A DNA stretch of 64,000 bases from Gracilaria gracilis (lineage: Eukaryota > Rhodophyta > Florideophyceae > Gracilariales > Gracilariaceae): NCBI GenBank assembly GCA_030374805.1, contig JARGSG010000202.1:1-64000 (forward strand), read 5' to 3'. The position numbers and the translations under genes are program-made. The notes beneath the pieces were generated by a model that did no database searches, had not been told where the DNA came from, and was given only the letters and a program-made list of their open reading frames with translations. Positions 1 to 9,741 of this stretch are shown here, piece by piece; position 1 is the first letter of the stretch, and every line of letters starts with the position of its first letter.

Positions 1-672
1 GTCAGCTCGGCCGCTACGTGGTGAAGCTCGATTTCTTGGTTTGCAAGCAGTTTAGCAGCGCCCCTTATATTGGATGTGACTTCTGCGACCGCTTCGTCGA
101 ATCAATTCGACCGCGGGCAAGAACCGTCGAAATGGAAGACGGCACGAGCGTACCGATCGTTCGGCGTCCCCTTAGAAGGGCTTTGAAGAAGCAAGTTCAT
201 TACCTGCTGCGCAGGAGCCCACCGCCGATGAACGGAAGTCCACGAAGCTCCGAGTGGCTCGGTCTATTTGCATCCCGCCTGAGTCGCAGTCCTGGGTCAC
301 TGTGACATCTCCACAGTGTGGCCTACAAACGGTACAACCGCTGCCTGCGTTGCAGGAGAAGCATCAACTTGCCCTGGCAAATGGGATTGTTTTTGTTGAG
401 CCCGAGAAGCCTTTTCAGGTGTTGGTTGCAAACTTCAGCCGTTATCACCAACGGTTGGTACGAAGCCAAGTTATTGGTTCATTGCTTCCGCATCCTGCGG
501 CTATAGTGCCTACTCAGGTTTCTACTGCCGAAGTTCTCGGGATCCTCGAAGCTGAGGAGGGAGAGGCGGAACGGAGAGAGCTCGAACCGACCAATTCGGA
601 TAGGAAGTTTGAACCGTCGGAATCGGATAACGCGAAGCCGACTTTATCGGATGATGAACGAGAGCACAAGGT
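1..672 (+). pseudogene. Retroelement pol: protease C-terminus and protease-RT spacer
   Basis: Two overlapping open frames cover this stretch. The first (from about 18) contains the pattern expected after the catalytic Asp of a retropepsin: a hydrophobic strand, then GCDFCDRFVESIRPR, resembling the 'LG.DFI.R' flap-to-C-terminus segment of Ty3 proteases. The second (from 254) holds the spacer typical of these elements, with VTVTSPQCGL, EKHQLALANGIV and FQVLVANFS, which normally links protease to RT. The two parts are in different frames, so a frameshift lies near 250-300. The protease active site itself is outside the window. Confidence 0.7.
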
Positions 673-2639
673 GTGAATGAGAAGAATGCCTTAAAGGAGC
701 TTGAGTCTCTGGACCTTGATCACGTCCCAGAGACTCACCGCGATAAACTGCGGCATATGCTCGAAGAGTTCACGCCCATGTGGGATGGCTCCCTTGGGAA
801 GATTGGCATCACCGAACATCGGATTGATTTGCTACCGAATACTCGGCCCATCTCACAGCACCCTTACAGGGCAGGACCGACAGCTCGGCAAGAGGAGAAA
901 GCTCAAGTTGAGAAGATGCTCCGTGCTGGAGTTATTGAGCCGGCTCAGTCACCATGGGCATCGCCGGTGGTGCTCGCGCCCAAGCTGATGGGTCTTGGCG
1001 ATTTTGCATCGACTACCGCAAGCTCAACGCGGCAACGGTCAAGGATGTATATCCTATCCCACGAATGGATGAATGCATCGACTCGTTGGGCGACGCGAAG
1101 GTGTTCACAACCCTAGACGCGAATTGGGGTTATTGGCAAGTTCCCGTGAGGGCTGAAGATCGTGACAAGACAGCCTTCGTCTGCCATGAAGGATTGTACC
1201 GATTCAATCGGATGCCCTTTGGGTTAACGAACGCGCCAGCCACATTTCAGAGAGCTGTGGATATCTTGCTAGCCCGCTTCAAGTGGAAGACTTGCCTGGT
1301 TTACCTGGATGACATCATTGTCTACTCCAGCAACCTGGATGAGCACTTGGCCCACGTACGGGATGTGATGCGAGTCCTACGCGATGCAGGCATTACGCTT
1401 AATCTCAAGAAGTGTGAGTTCTTTACCGAAACCGTCAGGTATCTCGGCCATGTCATCCGTCCAGGACGGCTGTCGATAGACGAAGTACGTGTGAAATCCC
1501 TCAAAGAGGCTAAGCATCCGAGGACGCAGACTGAACTCCGATCTTTTCTCGGCTTGTGCAACGTCTATCGCCGCTTCATCCCGAACTTTGCGGATATTGC
1601 TTCACCTCTGAACGAGCTTCTCCGCAAGGGACAGCCAGTACAACTGGAAGCGTTCGACGACCGCAAAGCTGCGGCTTTTTCGTCTCTGGTTGACGCGGTG
1701 ACATCGCCACCTGTTTTATCCCTGCCTAGGGCTGGTTTACCGTACGCCGTCGATACGGATGCTAGCGACTACCAGGTTGGTTGCGCACTGTTCCAGACCA
1801 CCGAAGATGGCGAGCGATTGCCAATTGGTTATTGGTCACGAAGCCTCAACGTTCACGAGAGGAATTACTCGGTATCCGAGAAGGAGTGCTTGGCAGTCGT
1901 CTGGGCATTACAGACACTGCGGCCCTATCTTATGGGGAATCACTTCGTGGTTCATACCGATCATTCGGCCTTGCGCTGGCTACTCTCTATTGCAGAGCCA
2001 TCTGGCCGCTTGATGCGGTGGAGACTTCGCTTGTCGGAATTCGACTTTGAAATCCGCTACAAGAAAGGACTCCTGAACACTCAGGCTGACGCACTGTCCC
2101 GCTTAGAGACAGAGGCCGAAGCTGCGCCAGTTGATGATCTGGAGATACCGTGCTTCCTCGCGGAAGATGGCTCGAACGATGCCGATGAAGGATCGGAAGG
2201 ATGGGACATCTATGATGCTGTGTTAGCCGTGTCAGGCGCGCAACCCGAACCGGGCTCTTTTGTACCGATTACTCCGGAAGAGCTCATCAGGGAGCAACAC
2301 ACTGACCGTTTTTGTACGGAGATTCGCAGCCGTTTAAACGGTGGAGCTCAGTTGCCTTTCGTCGAGAACGACCAAGGATTTCTAATCCGAACTGTCGGAA
2401 ACAGGCCACAGATTGTGGTTCCGCACACTCTTCAGTCACGAGTACTGCATTTGTCGCATTATGCGAAGTTGTCAGCCCACCCTGGTAGGCAGGAAGTTGT
2501 ACTACACCTTACGGAAGGACTTTTACTGGCCAGCGATGGCTTTCGACGCGTACGCCACTGTCCGTGGATGTTCGGACTGTGCGAAGAACCGCGTCAAATT
2601 GCGGAAGTATTCCAAGAAGTTGGTACTCTTCCCTGCTAG
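673..2639 (+). pseudogene. Retroelement pol: reverse transcriptase and RNase H (frameshifted)
   Basis: Positions 673-985 encode the RT entry segment (ITEHRIDLLPNTRPI, then WASPVVLAPK). The frame then shifts by one near 985 and continues from about 985 to 2639 with WRFCIDYRKLNAATV, TLDANWGYWQVPV carrying the first catalytic Asp, FGLTNAPATF and the catalytic box YLDDIIVYS. RNase H follows, with AVDTDASDYQVG, an E in VSEKECLAVVWAL, HTDHSALRWL and the ending QADALSRL. This is the standard Ty3/gypsy arrangement. Downstream, the frame runs into the integrase zinc-finger region and is lost around 2500. Function is established for the family; inactivity of this copy is inferred from the shifts. Confidence 0.9.
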
Positions 2640-3530
2640 GGCCCCACTCGAGTTCGTGGCAATTGACTTGCTCGGCGAGTTCATTCGCACCCGCCGGGGA
2701 AACGGTTTTTGCTCGTTATCACCGACCGCTTTTCGAAGCTGGTGCGGACTGTGCCTTTAAAGAAGGTTACCGCCAGTGCGGGTCGCCCAAGCTTTCGTTA
2801 CTAACTGGGTTTTTGTCTACGGACCGCCGATTGACCTACTATCGGATAATGGACCGCAGTTTACGGCTAAGTTCTTTCAGGACGTCTGCCGCATCTTGCG
2901 GATACAAAACTGGTTCACGACTACCTATCATCCCCAGAGTAATGGGCAGGTTGAGCGATTTAACCGCACTATGCTCAATGCATTGCGGACGTTTGTTGCC
3001 GAGCATCCGTCGGAATGGGATCAGTACACCGATGCGGTGACATATGCCTACAACACGCAGGTTCATCGTACTACGCAGATCTCGCCGTTCGAGCTTGTGC
3101 TATCACGCGTTCCACCTTCGGTGGCTATCGAGCCACAGCCAACGTTGGATAAGTTCCCTCGCCCCGTCTACACAGGGACGCCTGGAAGGACTGGCTAAAG
3201 AAGATTATCCCAACAGTTGGGCAGAACATTGCGAAAGCACAGGCCGCCTACAAGCGGAATTTCGACGCAAGGCTGCGTAAGAACGCCCCGCAGATCAAGG
3301 AAGGGGAGTATGCCTTTTTAAGGAAAGAGTACTATAATCCGGAGAAAGAGAAACGGCATAAGCTCTCGCCGATTGCGGATGGACCTTACAAGGTAATTGC
3401 TACGACCGACACTACGGTAGTCCTTGATGTCAAGGGTGCGCACGAGCGTTATTCGCGAGATCGCGTAACGCCTGCGCCAAAGCCTGTTTCACAGGAATCG
3501 CAACCGCCATCGTCGGCTACTACCGCACCT
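2413..3530 (+). pseudogene. Retroelement pol: integrase (zinc finger plus DDE core), frameshifted
   Basis: The zinc-finger region is split between frames: LHLSHYAKLSAHPG in the RT frame, then CSDCAKNRVK from the frame starting near 2500. The catalytic core shows FVAIDLLGEF (first Asp), a broken stretch around 2700-2775, SDNGPQFTAKFF (second Asp) and HPQSNGQVERFNRTM (Glu). After about 3195 the reading frame shifts again and gives an integrase tail with AKAQAAYKRNFDAR and HKLSPIADGPYKV, the Ty3-type GPY/F module. All three acidic residues survive but lie in disjoint frames. Confidence 0.85.
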
Positions 3531-4700
3531 ACAATGGAAACAGCCGTCGAGACGGAAACTGCCGCCGAAGCGGGAACTCGCACTCAACTGTCTTTGTTGC
3601 CGCATCCGGAACGCGGTCTCGCTGATTTGCCAGCTAAGCCGGAAGTAGACGCACCAGTCGCAACTGCCGCTCATGTGCACACGCGGATATTGGCCCCTCC
3701 GGGGATACTGACCACCACCCCGACGCTCCAACTGAGGAGGGAGAGGCGGCAGATCGTTCCTTGCCGTTGTCGCCGTCGGAAACGGAGTCGCCTTCGCAGG
3801 CCTCTGCCGCACGCAGTCGCACGCGGACGCGTGACACGCAGCCGGAGAACCGGAAGAAAGAGGACGACGCGCAGGTACCGCGCAAGCCTCAAGAGGAGGA
3901 GTTACGTTCGCAGGCCCGAGAACGGGAGCACAGAACCGATATGGTACGTGACATGCTGCCGGAAAGCCGGAAGAGTCGCACAGATTCGCTGAGGCCTTCG
4001 GAGAAGGACGCCGCTCCGGTGACGATCGAAGCCGGAAGACCGGAGAGGAACGACGCGCCGTTACCACGGAAGCCTGAGTTGGAAAGCACCACCGTGGTGA
4101 ATCGCAAGGCCGGAAGTCCGGAAGGAGAGAAGTTAGTTAGTGAAGACCGTACTGTTACGGCAGACCCGACTTCGGGAGATTTTAGCGAAGCATCAAGGGA
4201 TGAAGCCGGGAAAAGTACGGAAACAAACGCCGCTTCGGCAATCCGTGAAGCCACAGTAAGTGGAAAACAGTCGAGTACTGCAGACGCGCACGCACCACTC
4301 AGAGTGTCAAGCTCCGTGGGCGAACCGCCTCCTGTGGAGGATGACAGCGCACGCGTACGACACGTGCCTGTCGCAAGCCGAGTGCCGCCTGCTAGGCTGA
4401 CAGTGCCGAGAAACGGAACGTCGAAAAATTCCGAATTTGAATCGGCAAACGCCAGCCGTGCAACGGCGCACAGCTCAGCAACCGCAGCGCGCGGCAAACC
4501 GCCGCCACGGCACGTGCTGCAGCACCACTCGCTGGCGCACCGCTTTTGCGGACCGTTCACCGTCGCAACGGGAGATTATGCCGGAACGCCGGAAGCTCGC
4601 CATGCGAAAAGAACGAAGTCCGTTCACAGCCAGCAGCACATGGGAAGAAGAACCAGGAAACTGGAAGCCTGACAGTCAGGAAAACACCATGGTCAATCGT
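3531..4700 (+). pseudogene. Charged linker between integrase and chromodomain
   Basis: About 1.2 kb of mostly open sequence encodes a hydrophilic Ser/Glu/Arg/Pro-rich segment (best continuous frame 3761-4672) without a recognisable fold. Repeated peptide flavours such as 'KPE', 'RPER' and 'GSPEGEK' come from repeated nucleotide blocks of the form gccggaag...ccggag. Such spacers are known in chromoviruses but are usually much shorter. The hairpin pattern described for the downstream block is already dense here (for example gccggaagaccgga and gcccctccgggg). Confidence 0.5.
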
Positions 4701-4705
4701 CGCCT

Positions 4706-5047
4706 TTGCCTGGTGTACAGGATGTGTTGCCGTCAGGACGGAAGCCGCCTACATTTGACGATGCCCACGACGGGAACAGGAGCGATGACGCCTCGAAAGA
4801 GGATTCCTCGACCAAGCCGCACACAGAGCGGAAGGTCCTCGATGAGGAATATGTTATCGACCGTCTGGTAAGTCACGGCTACGCCCCTGACGGGGAACTA
4901 CTGTATCGAGTCCGTTGGTACGGCTATGCCTCTTCAGAGGATACGCACGAGCCTATTGAGCATTTGCCTCGCTCGAAGGTCTTGCAGTACCACCGTCGCA
5001 CACGGACACCGATACCGGCTACGCTGGACAAAGCCCAAGTGGGTTGA
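4706..5047 (+). pseudogene. Terminal chromodomain of the Ty3 element
   Basis: The frame from 4706 to the stop at 5045-5047 ends with a chromodomain: EEYVIDRLVSHG, then LLYRVRWYGYASSEDTHEP, then IEHLPRSKVLQYHRR. The aromatic positions (Tyr, Trp, Tyr) and the 'W.GY....DT.EP...L' signature match chromodomains that steer chromovirus integrases to methylated histone H3. It is the C-terminus of the polyprotein but sits in a different frame from the integrase part. Chromodomain identity is seen in the sequence; targeting is family knowledge. Confidence 0.85.
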
Positions 5048-5540
5048 CCGCCCACGTCTCAATTGAGCACAGCCGTCTCAGACGGAATATACCGCCTCAT
5101 GCGGACAGTATTGCATTACGCAAGGATATGCCGCTTCAAGCGGATGCAGCTAAGTTAAGTTGAGATCACTAAGCCGCCGCAGGCGGACCAAGTCGCTCTG
5201 AGCAGACAGCTCTTGTTGAGCAAATACGCCGCGAAATGCGGAAGCCACTACAGTGGAGAAGAAGAAGATCGAAGCCTAGAAGAAGGAAGAGGAGCCAGGA
5301 TACTGGAAGGAAGACTATGAAGTTATGATGCTACAGCCGCTCACAGCGGAAGCTTAGCCCCTCTCTCGTGGGTCATTCGCAACAGCCTCGCATGAGGTAC
5401 TGCCCACTGAGAGGGGGGGAGAGCAGAAGAAAATTCAAAGCCAAGCCGGCACAAGCCGGAGGAGTTTACTTCAACTACGGGGCTTTGCCCCTCGCTACTG
5501 GGGTCGATCTCAAGTTACGATCACCCTCCTTGGGAGGCCT
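5041..5540 (+). repeat. Array of short hairpins downstream of pol
   Basis: This noncoding stretch is a run of small perfect inverted repeats with 4-6 bp stems and 2-5 nt loops, often only 10-30 bp apart. Examples are ccgtctcagacgg, ccgcctcatgcgg, ttgcattacgcaa, ccgcttcaagcgg, ccgccgcaggcgg, ccgcgaaatgcgg, ccactacagtgg, ccgctcacagcgg, cctcgcatgagg, ccggcacaagccgg and cctccttgggagg. Many are flanked by g on the left and a on the right. The same style continues through the antisense ORFs and into the LTR. Confidence 0.8.
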
Positions 5541-6879
5541 AAGCGCCAGATGGCCCAGCACCTGGGGTGTTGCCACCGCCGGGAGCGCCGGAGAAGTGTT
5601 GCGCTGCAATCGCTTGCAGATCCGACTCGTCGGTCACCGTATCCGGTACGGCCACACCTACACCTCGTAGGAAGTCGCGAATAACCACCGCACGTGGCGT
5701 TATGGTAGCGCCGACGTCATCGGTTGTCGCCACAGATTGCCCCCAGGGGATTGTTGGATCAGGAGCCGCTTCAGCGGGTGGGTCGACGTTTTCGACAATG
5801 TCGCCCTCTCCCGTCGCTTCGGGCTGTTGTTCTTCCACTGTGCCCGCTGGGCTTCCCTCGTCCATGGGGCTTCCTCCCTCTACAGGGTCATCGTCGCCGT
5901 CATCGACGTAGATGAACCCACGCGGGTGCCCCTCGGGGATATACCGATCTCCTCGGCGACGCTCAGCCGCTTCGGCGGGTCCGATTACTTCCCATTCCCA
6001 TGGGTCAAAGTAGACGAAATCGCCGGCATTGACAGTACGTCCCGGAGAGCGGTCGTTCGGCCGGCGGACCCCACCGGATACCTGGTTGGCAGGCACTTCA
6101 TCCCAGTCAATCTGGTCGATCACGCCCACCAGTTGGGTTGCTTCACGAGCGTTGCGCACTGAGCCGAGTACTTCGGAAAGGTCCAAGTTACGGATTGATT
6201 GCCGGATGAGACCCGGAATATGCCACAGACGGTAAGCGTCGTACGCCTCGACGAGGAGATACGCCGCTACGCGGACAGTCCATTCAGTGGCTAGGAGACT
6301 CCAAAGGCCGCGAGGCGGATTGTTCATGAAGTACGACCCGATGTATGTAATACAGGGCGGGAGCTCCACGTAACACCCTCGTGGGACCTCGACGGCCGGC
6401 CAGAAGTCTGGAAGTTGCATGTACCGTCCTCGGCGGGCGTGCCCAGCCAGTCGTTCGACTTCAGAACACTGGTATGGCGCCAGAATCCCAAAACGGGAGC
6501 GCCACTTCCGCTCAAAGCGGAGTCCTTCCAAGAAGGCTGACCGTGCTGGACGGCGGAGATACCGGAACTCGGCGCGAAGAATGGGCCGAGCCCACAGTAT
6601 CAAATCCTGGTGAGGCTGTACGGTATCCGAATATCGGTCGATCTCGTCCAACGCGTTGGCAAGATAGTCGCCGTAGCCGACTTCGCCGAATGTTCGGTAT
6701 CGCGCAACGTCATACCGGTACTGTTCCGGCACAGGATGCTCGTTCGGAGCTCGGAAGTGCCGCGCGTACCCGATACGGGCCATCTCGTTTCGAGCAAACT
6801 GCCGCGACTCGTGCCGACCTACGAATAGGCAACTCGGATTCACCGCCACGCGGGCGCGCCAGTCCCAAGAACGGGTCAC
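5539..6879 (-). CDS. Antisense ORF of the Ty3 element, larger part (unknown protein)
   Basis: A 446-codon open frame runs opposite to pol, between the chromodomain and the 3' LTR. The first in-frame candidate start is a GTG, so the true start is probably in the preceding antisense frame (6882-7253), separated by a one-base shift and a TAG. The N-terminal 240 residues look globular (many Trp, Tyr and Arg); the rest is acidic and Pro/Gly-rich. I recognise no family. Antisense ORFs in this position are known in plant Tat/Grande-type elements, so an element-encoded accessory protein is plausible. It could also be open by chance, since GC-rich hairpin DNA lacks stops. Confidence 0.45.
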   Translation of the reverse strand: MTRSWDWRARVAVNPSCLFVGRHESRQFARNEMARIGYARHFRAPNEHPVPEQYRYDVARYRTFGEVGYGDYLANALDEIDRYSDTVQPHQDLILWARPILRAEFRYLRRPARSAFLEGLRFERKWRSRFGILAPYQCSEVERLAGHARRGRYMQLPDFWPAVEVPRGCYVELPPCITYIGSYFMNNPPRGLWSLLATEWTVRVAAYLLVEAYDAYRLWHIPGLIRQSIRNLDLSEVLGSVRNAREATQLVGVIDQIDWDEVPANQVSGGVRRPNDRSPGRTVNAGDFVYFDPWEWEVIGPAEAAERRRGDRYIPEGHPRGFIYVDDGDDDPVEGGSPMDEGSPAGTVEEQQPEATGEGDIVENVDPPAEAAPDPTIPWGQSVATTDDVGATITPRAVVIRDFLRGVGVAVPDTVTDESDLQAIAAQHFSGAPGGGNTPGAGPSGA

Positions 6880-6881
6880 GT

Positions 6882-7253
6882 CTACCGGAAGCCGCCAGGG
6901 AGATTGCCATCGATGGTGTAGGATTCGATAAGCTCGGTGTCCGAGAGCGCTTCGGCGTCAAACCAGGGTGCCTGGGCGAATATCGCACTATGCCGGTGAG
7001 GATCCCGGATGCGCAAAGTACCGAGAGCCGGCCAGCCAGCCGCGGAAGCGGGCAAGTCGATGTTGAACCAATCCCACACAGGGGCAGGACCAGCACCTTG
7101 TGCAGGCGCAGGACCTTGACCGGAAGACCCGGGTTGCGAAACTGCCGCCGCTTGCGGAAGAGGCACGGACCGGAACGGCGGATTCGAGACTTGCATGCGT
7201 GCCGTCGAAGACGGAGGGGCACTCGGAGGTTGGTGAGGGTTGTTGTGCGACAT
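6882..7253 (-). CDS. Antisense ORF of the Ty3 element, N-terminal part
   Basis: A 123-residue frame starting with ATG at 7253. It begins with a Pro/Ser/Ala/Gln-rich stretch (about residues 1-60) and then a compact segment with VWDWFNIDLPASAAGW and IRDPHRHSAIFAQAPWFDAE. It stops at a TAG at 6882-6884, while the next frame of the same strand is open through this point and continues for about 450 codons. One base lost or gained near 6890 would join both into a protein of about 570 residues. No family recognised. Confidence 0.4.
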   Translation of the reverse strand: MSHNNPHQPPSAPPSSTARMQVSNPPFRSVPLPQAAAVSQPGSSGQGPAPAQGAGPAPVWDWFNIDLPASAAGWPALGTLRIRDPHRHSAIFAQAPWFDAEALSDTELIESYTIDGNLPGGFR

Positions 7254-7400
7254 TGTTGGGGAGTTGGGCGCTGAGGAAGATGGTGTAACAGGCGGTGGAG
7301 TGCGTGGTTCCGAACTTATCTCGGCAACCCGTCGAGGGGGACGTGGTTATGAACTCCCATGGTGGAGCGTGGACGGCCGTCTGAACGGTGTCTCAACCTG

Positions 7401-7412
7401 AGAAGGGGGAGA
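7401..7412 (+). other. Polypurine tract before the 3' LTR
   Basis: The purine run agaagggggaga directly precedes the TGTAGTGC start of the LTR. This is the position and composition expected for the plus-strand primer of reverse transcription. Confidence 0.7.
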
Positions 7413-8366
7413 TGTAGTGCAATGGCCCTTTACAGGGGATGCGCGTTACAGCTCTTCATAAGAGTTTGATCCGTTTCCGGTCTCGCCACCGCTAGATATG
7501 ACTAGTTATTAGTTTATTATGCCCATTATGGGTGCGCCTAGGAAGGGTAGTAATTGTAGACACGTGTGTCTGCAATGGCCCGATGTCGGGTGCGCCGTGG
7601 CAATCCCTCACGGGTAGTCCACGTGTAGTGTCATGGCGGCGGCAGTGCCGGTTACTTAGATATTTACTTGATATTTTCAAGTGCCGTATATAAGTGGCGG
7701 CACTTGCCGCCACTGTACGGAAGTAAACCTCAAGGAGGACTTTGGCTCTGACTTGTCGCAGCTTGCGCCCGACTCTAGCCACTTCTTGGGAAAGTCGCCG
7801 CATATCCGGACTTGTCAACCGCCTCTACCATCGAGGAGTTCTGGACCGTCGTTACGGCTATTTCTTTATTGTTTTTCCGTCACCATTGGTGCATCTTCCG
7901 TCATACGGCTCTTGCTGCTTCGCCCTGTTATACAGGTTGTCCCTTTTGGTATTGGGCTTGCCGCCCCACTCTCGTGAGTCAGTGCTCCGCTGCGCGGCTC
8001 ATTTGTTGATCCCTCGTTGCCCATTCCGTTGGGTTGGATACTGCCATACGTATTGGTTCGTCCGACAGTGTCGGTTTCTAAAGCTGATTCTTCACCCCTC
8101 CACCTCCGACTGCACGCCCAGATCGGGGCCACCCGGACTTACACCCGGCTCGTGTTGGCCCTATCGGAGGGTTCTGCCGCTCGACTGCCCTTCACAGGGA
8201 GCAGGGCCTGAACACCCTGAGGTGCTCGTCCGCGACGCGGCTTGTTGTTTCCCGTCGAGGGCTTTGCACCACACACCGGCGCATTGCTGTGCGCCGGGCG
8301 TTGCACTGCGCACAAATGACGCGTGTGTGGCGCTCTCGCCTTGCAAGAGGCCGACCGGTATCAACA
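7413..8366 (+). repeat. 3' LTR of the Ty3 element (954 bp)
   Basis: The left edge is set by TGT right after the polypurine tract and the right edge by ...TATCAACA, giving the usual TG...CA ends. The right edge is supported independently: 8274-8366 matches 14417-14509 almost perfectly, and both copies diverge exactly after CAACA. The LTR holds a TATATAA box at 7687-7693 and several short hairpins (cccattatggg, cccgatgtcggg, ccctcacggg). The 5' LTR is outside the window, so the target duplication cannot be tested. Confidence 0.8.
7687..7693 (+). promoter_or_regulatory. Candidate TATA box in the LTR
   Basis: TATATAA lies mid-LTR and is followed by the hairpin tggcggcacttgccgcca. Position fits the U3 promoter of an LTR retrotransposon. 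Confidence 0.5.
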
Positions 8367-8838
8367 CCGTCCCTCAAGGCGAAGCGACTACTCTTCCTAC
8401 ACCACTTATAAGCATCTAGTTACTGAGCCCAATTCACAAGTAAAGCATAATATCAACGACCGAAGAGCAGGGTCTGTAGACACGATTTCTCTGCAAATCT
8501 GTCTCTTCTCTGGCATTATCTTGCAAATGCCAAAGGCGTGGTGCAACATTCAAAACATAATATAAATACATTCATACATAACGCATCACACACATAGTTC
8601 CACCAGCTCCAAGCTGGGGAGTCATTACTTGTTCACACCAGTAAACTCCAAAACCCAGATATCATGTAAAAACCCGTTGGGACAAAAACACATGTACCTC
8701 TGTGGGAAGACAGAAAAGGTTGTGAACCACAAACATTCATAAACAATTTTTCAGACATTCAAACATGTAGCAAACAAAAGAGACAAAACAAAACATAACA
8801 AAGTAGTTATGGTAGTCAGTAGACCCCAACAATTCTTC
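8367..8838. other. AT-rich spacer between the two retrotransposons
   Basis: No gene seen. Because the neighbouring copia element runs on the minus strand, this could hold its 3' LTR; a possible LTR edge is the cccaaca at 8825-8831 (reads TGTTGGG on the minus strand). I found no second copy near 13-14 kb, so the LTR is not confirmed. Confidence 0.3.
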
Positions 8839-9633
8839 CTAGAACGAGTCAATATGCATCAAGCTGACCATCCTCCTCACTTCTGGGAGGGACGCACACT
8901 TTGTCAGTATGTCAGCGATCTGTTGACTTCTTGGGATTTTGCACAGCTTTATAATTTGACCTCTCTCCAGGTCCCGCACATGGTGCGTCTTCAAATCGAT
9001 GTGCTTGTTTCGAGCAGATATCTGTGGACTCGTGGTGAAAGATATAGGAGCCGAGCTATCATTTATGATCTTTGTGGCTTCGAACCATAGATCCTCGCTC
9101 CAAGGCTGGATGTGTGCAAATTCAAAATACATCTTTCGTATCCACGAAAGGTCTTTCGCGCAGGTAGAAAGAGCGATATACTCCGCCTCTGCCGAAGATA
9201 GCGCAATTACCGTTTGACGCTTTGATTTCCACATGACTGGTGCGTCGTTGACGACGATAACGTACCCTGTTGTGGACTTACGAGTCTCAATGCATCCCCC
9301 CCAATCGGCGTCAGCGTACGCACAGAGTGAGGCGGGAGAAATAGGACGGTGGGCTGGAAAATGAAGTCCATAATCGATAGTGCCAGCCAAGTACCTAAAT
9401 AATCGTTTGAGCAGCAATAAGTGTCGTTCACATGGGTTATGTAAATGCCTTGAGAGCGCTGATATGGGAAAGGAAAGGTCAGAACGGGTAGATACAGAAA
9501 TGTAAAGTAATGCACCAATCCCTGACCTATACTCTGCATGATCATCTGTCGAAAGAATGACGTCTTCCTCACCAGATGGCAGTACATTGGCAGCCGTAGG
9601 GAAAGGTGATCCAACTGCATTGCACTGTTGCAT
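8839..9633 (-). pseudogene. Copia RT tail and RNase H
   Basis: The frame begins in the RT connection (MQQCNAVGSPF), continues with YRSGIGALLYISVSTRSDLSF and LKRLFRYLAGTIDYGL, and holds the copia RNase H signatures YADADWGGCIETRKSTTGY, SSAEAEYIALSTCAKDLSWI and HIDLKTHHVRDL, then QIADILTK. Catalytic Asp, Glu and Asp positions are present. This part is well preserved compared with the RT-RNase H junction just upstream. Confidence 0.9.
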
Positions 9634-9741
9634 ACCAAACTTCTTGAGAATTTGTAGTGCATATCCATATTGATTAACCTTAATGCGAAGGAGATCGCTG
9701 AATATTCCAACCTATGAATGACTTCAGCTCCCCATAGAGCT

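Larger units (their letters stand above)
1..8366 (+). mobile_element. Ty3/gypsy (chromovirus-like) LTR retrotransposon, 5' part outside window
   Basis: The window opens inside the pol region of a Metaviridae-class element read left to right. Order seen: end of the aspartic protease, protease-RT spacer, reverse transcriptase, RNase H, integrase, a very long charged linker, a chromodomain, a hairpin-rich noncoding block, two antisense open frames, a polypurine tract and a 954-bp 3' LTR. Integrase downstream of RNase H plus a terminal chromodomain is the Ty3/gypsy chromovirus order. The pol frame changes near 980, near 2500 and near 2760, so this copy is not expected to make an intact polyprotein. 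Gag, the 5' LTR and the primer-binding site lie before position 1. Confidence 0.9.

Noticed and set aside
3489..4560. Minus-strand frames opposite the Ty3 linker
   Set aside because: No start context or domain; mirror the repeat-rich sense strand.
5041..5540. CRISPR-like array
   Set aside because: The hairpins differ in sequence and spacing; there is no constant repeat and no cas gene, and the context is a eukaryotic retrotransposon.
8367..8838. Confirmed copia LTR
   Set aside because: No matching copy on the other side of the element could be found by eye.
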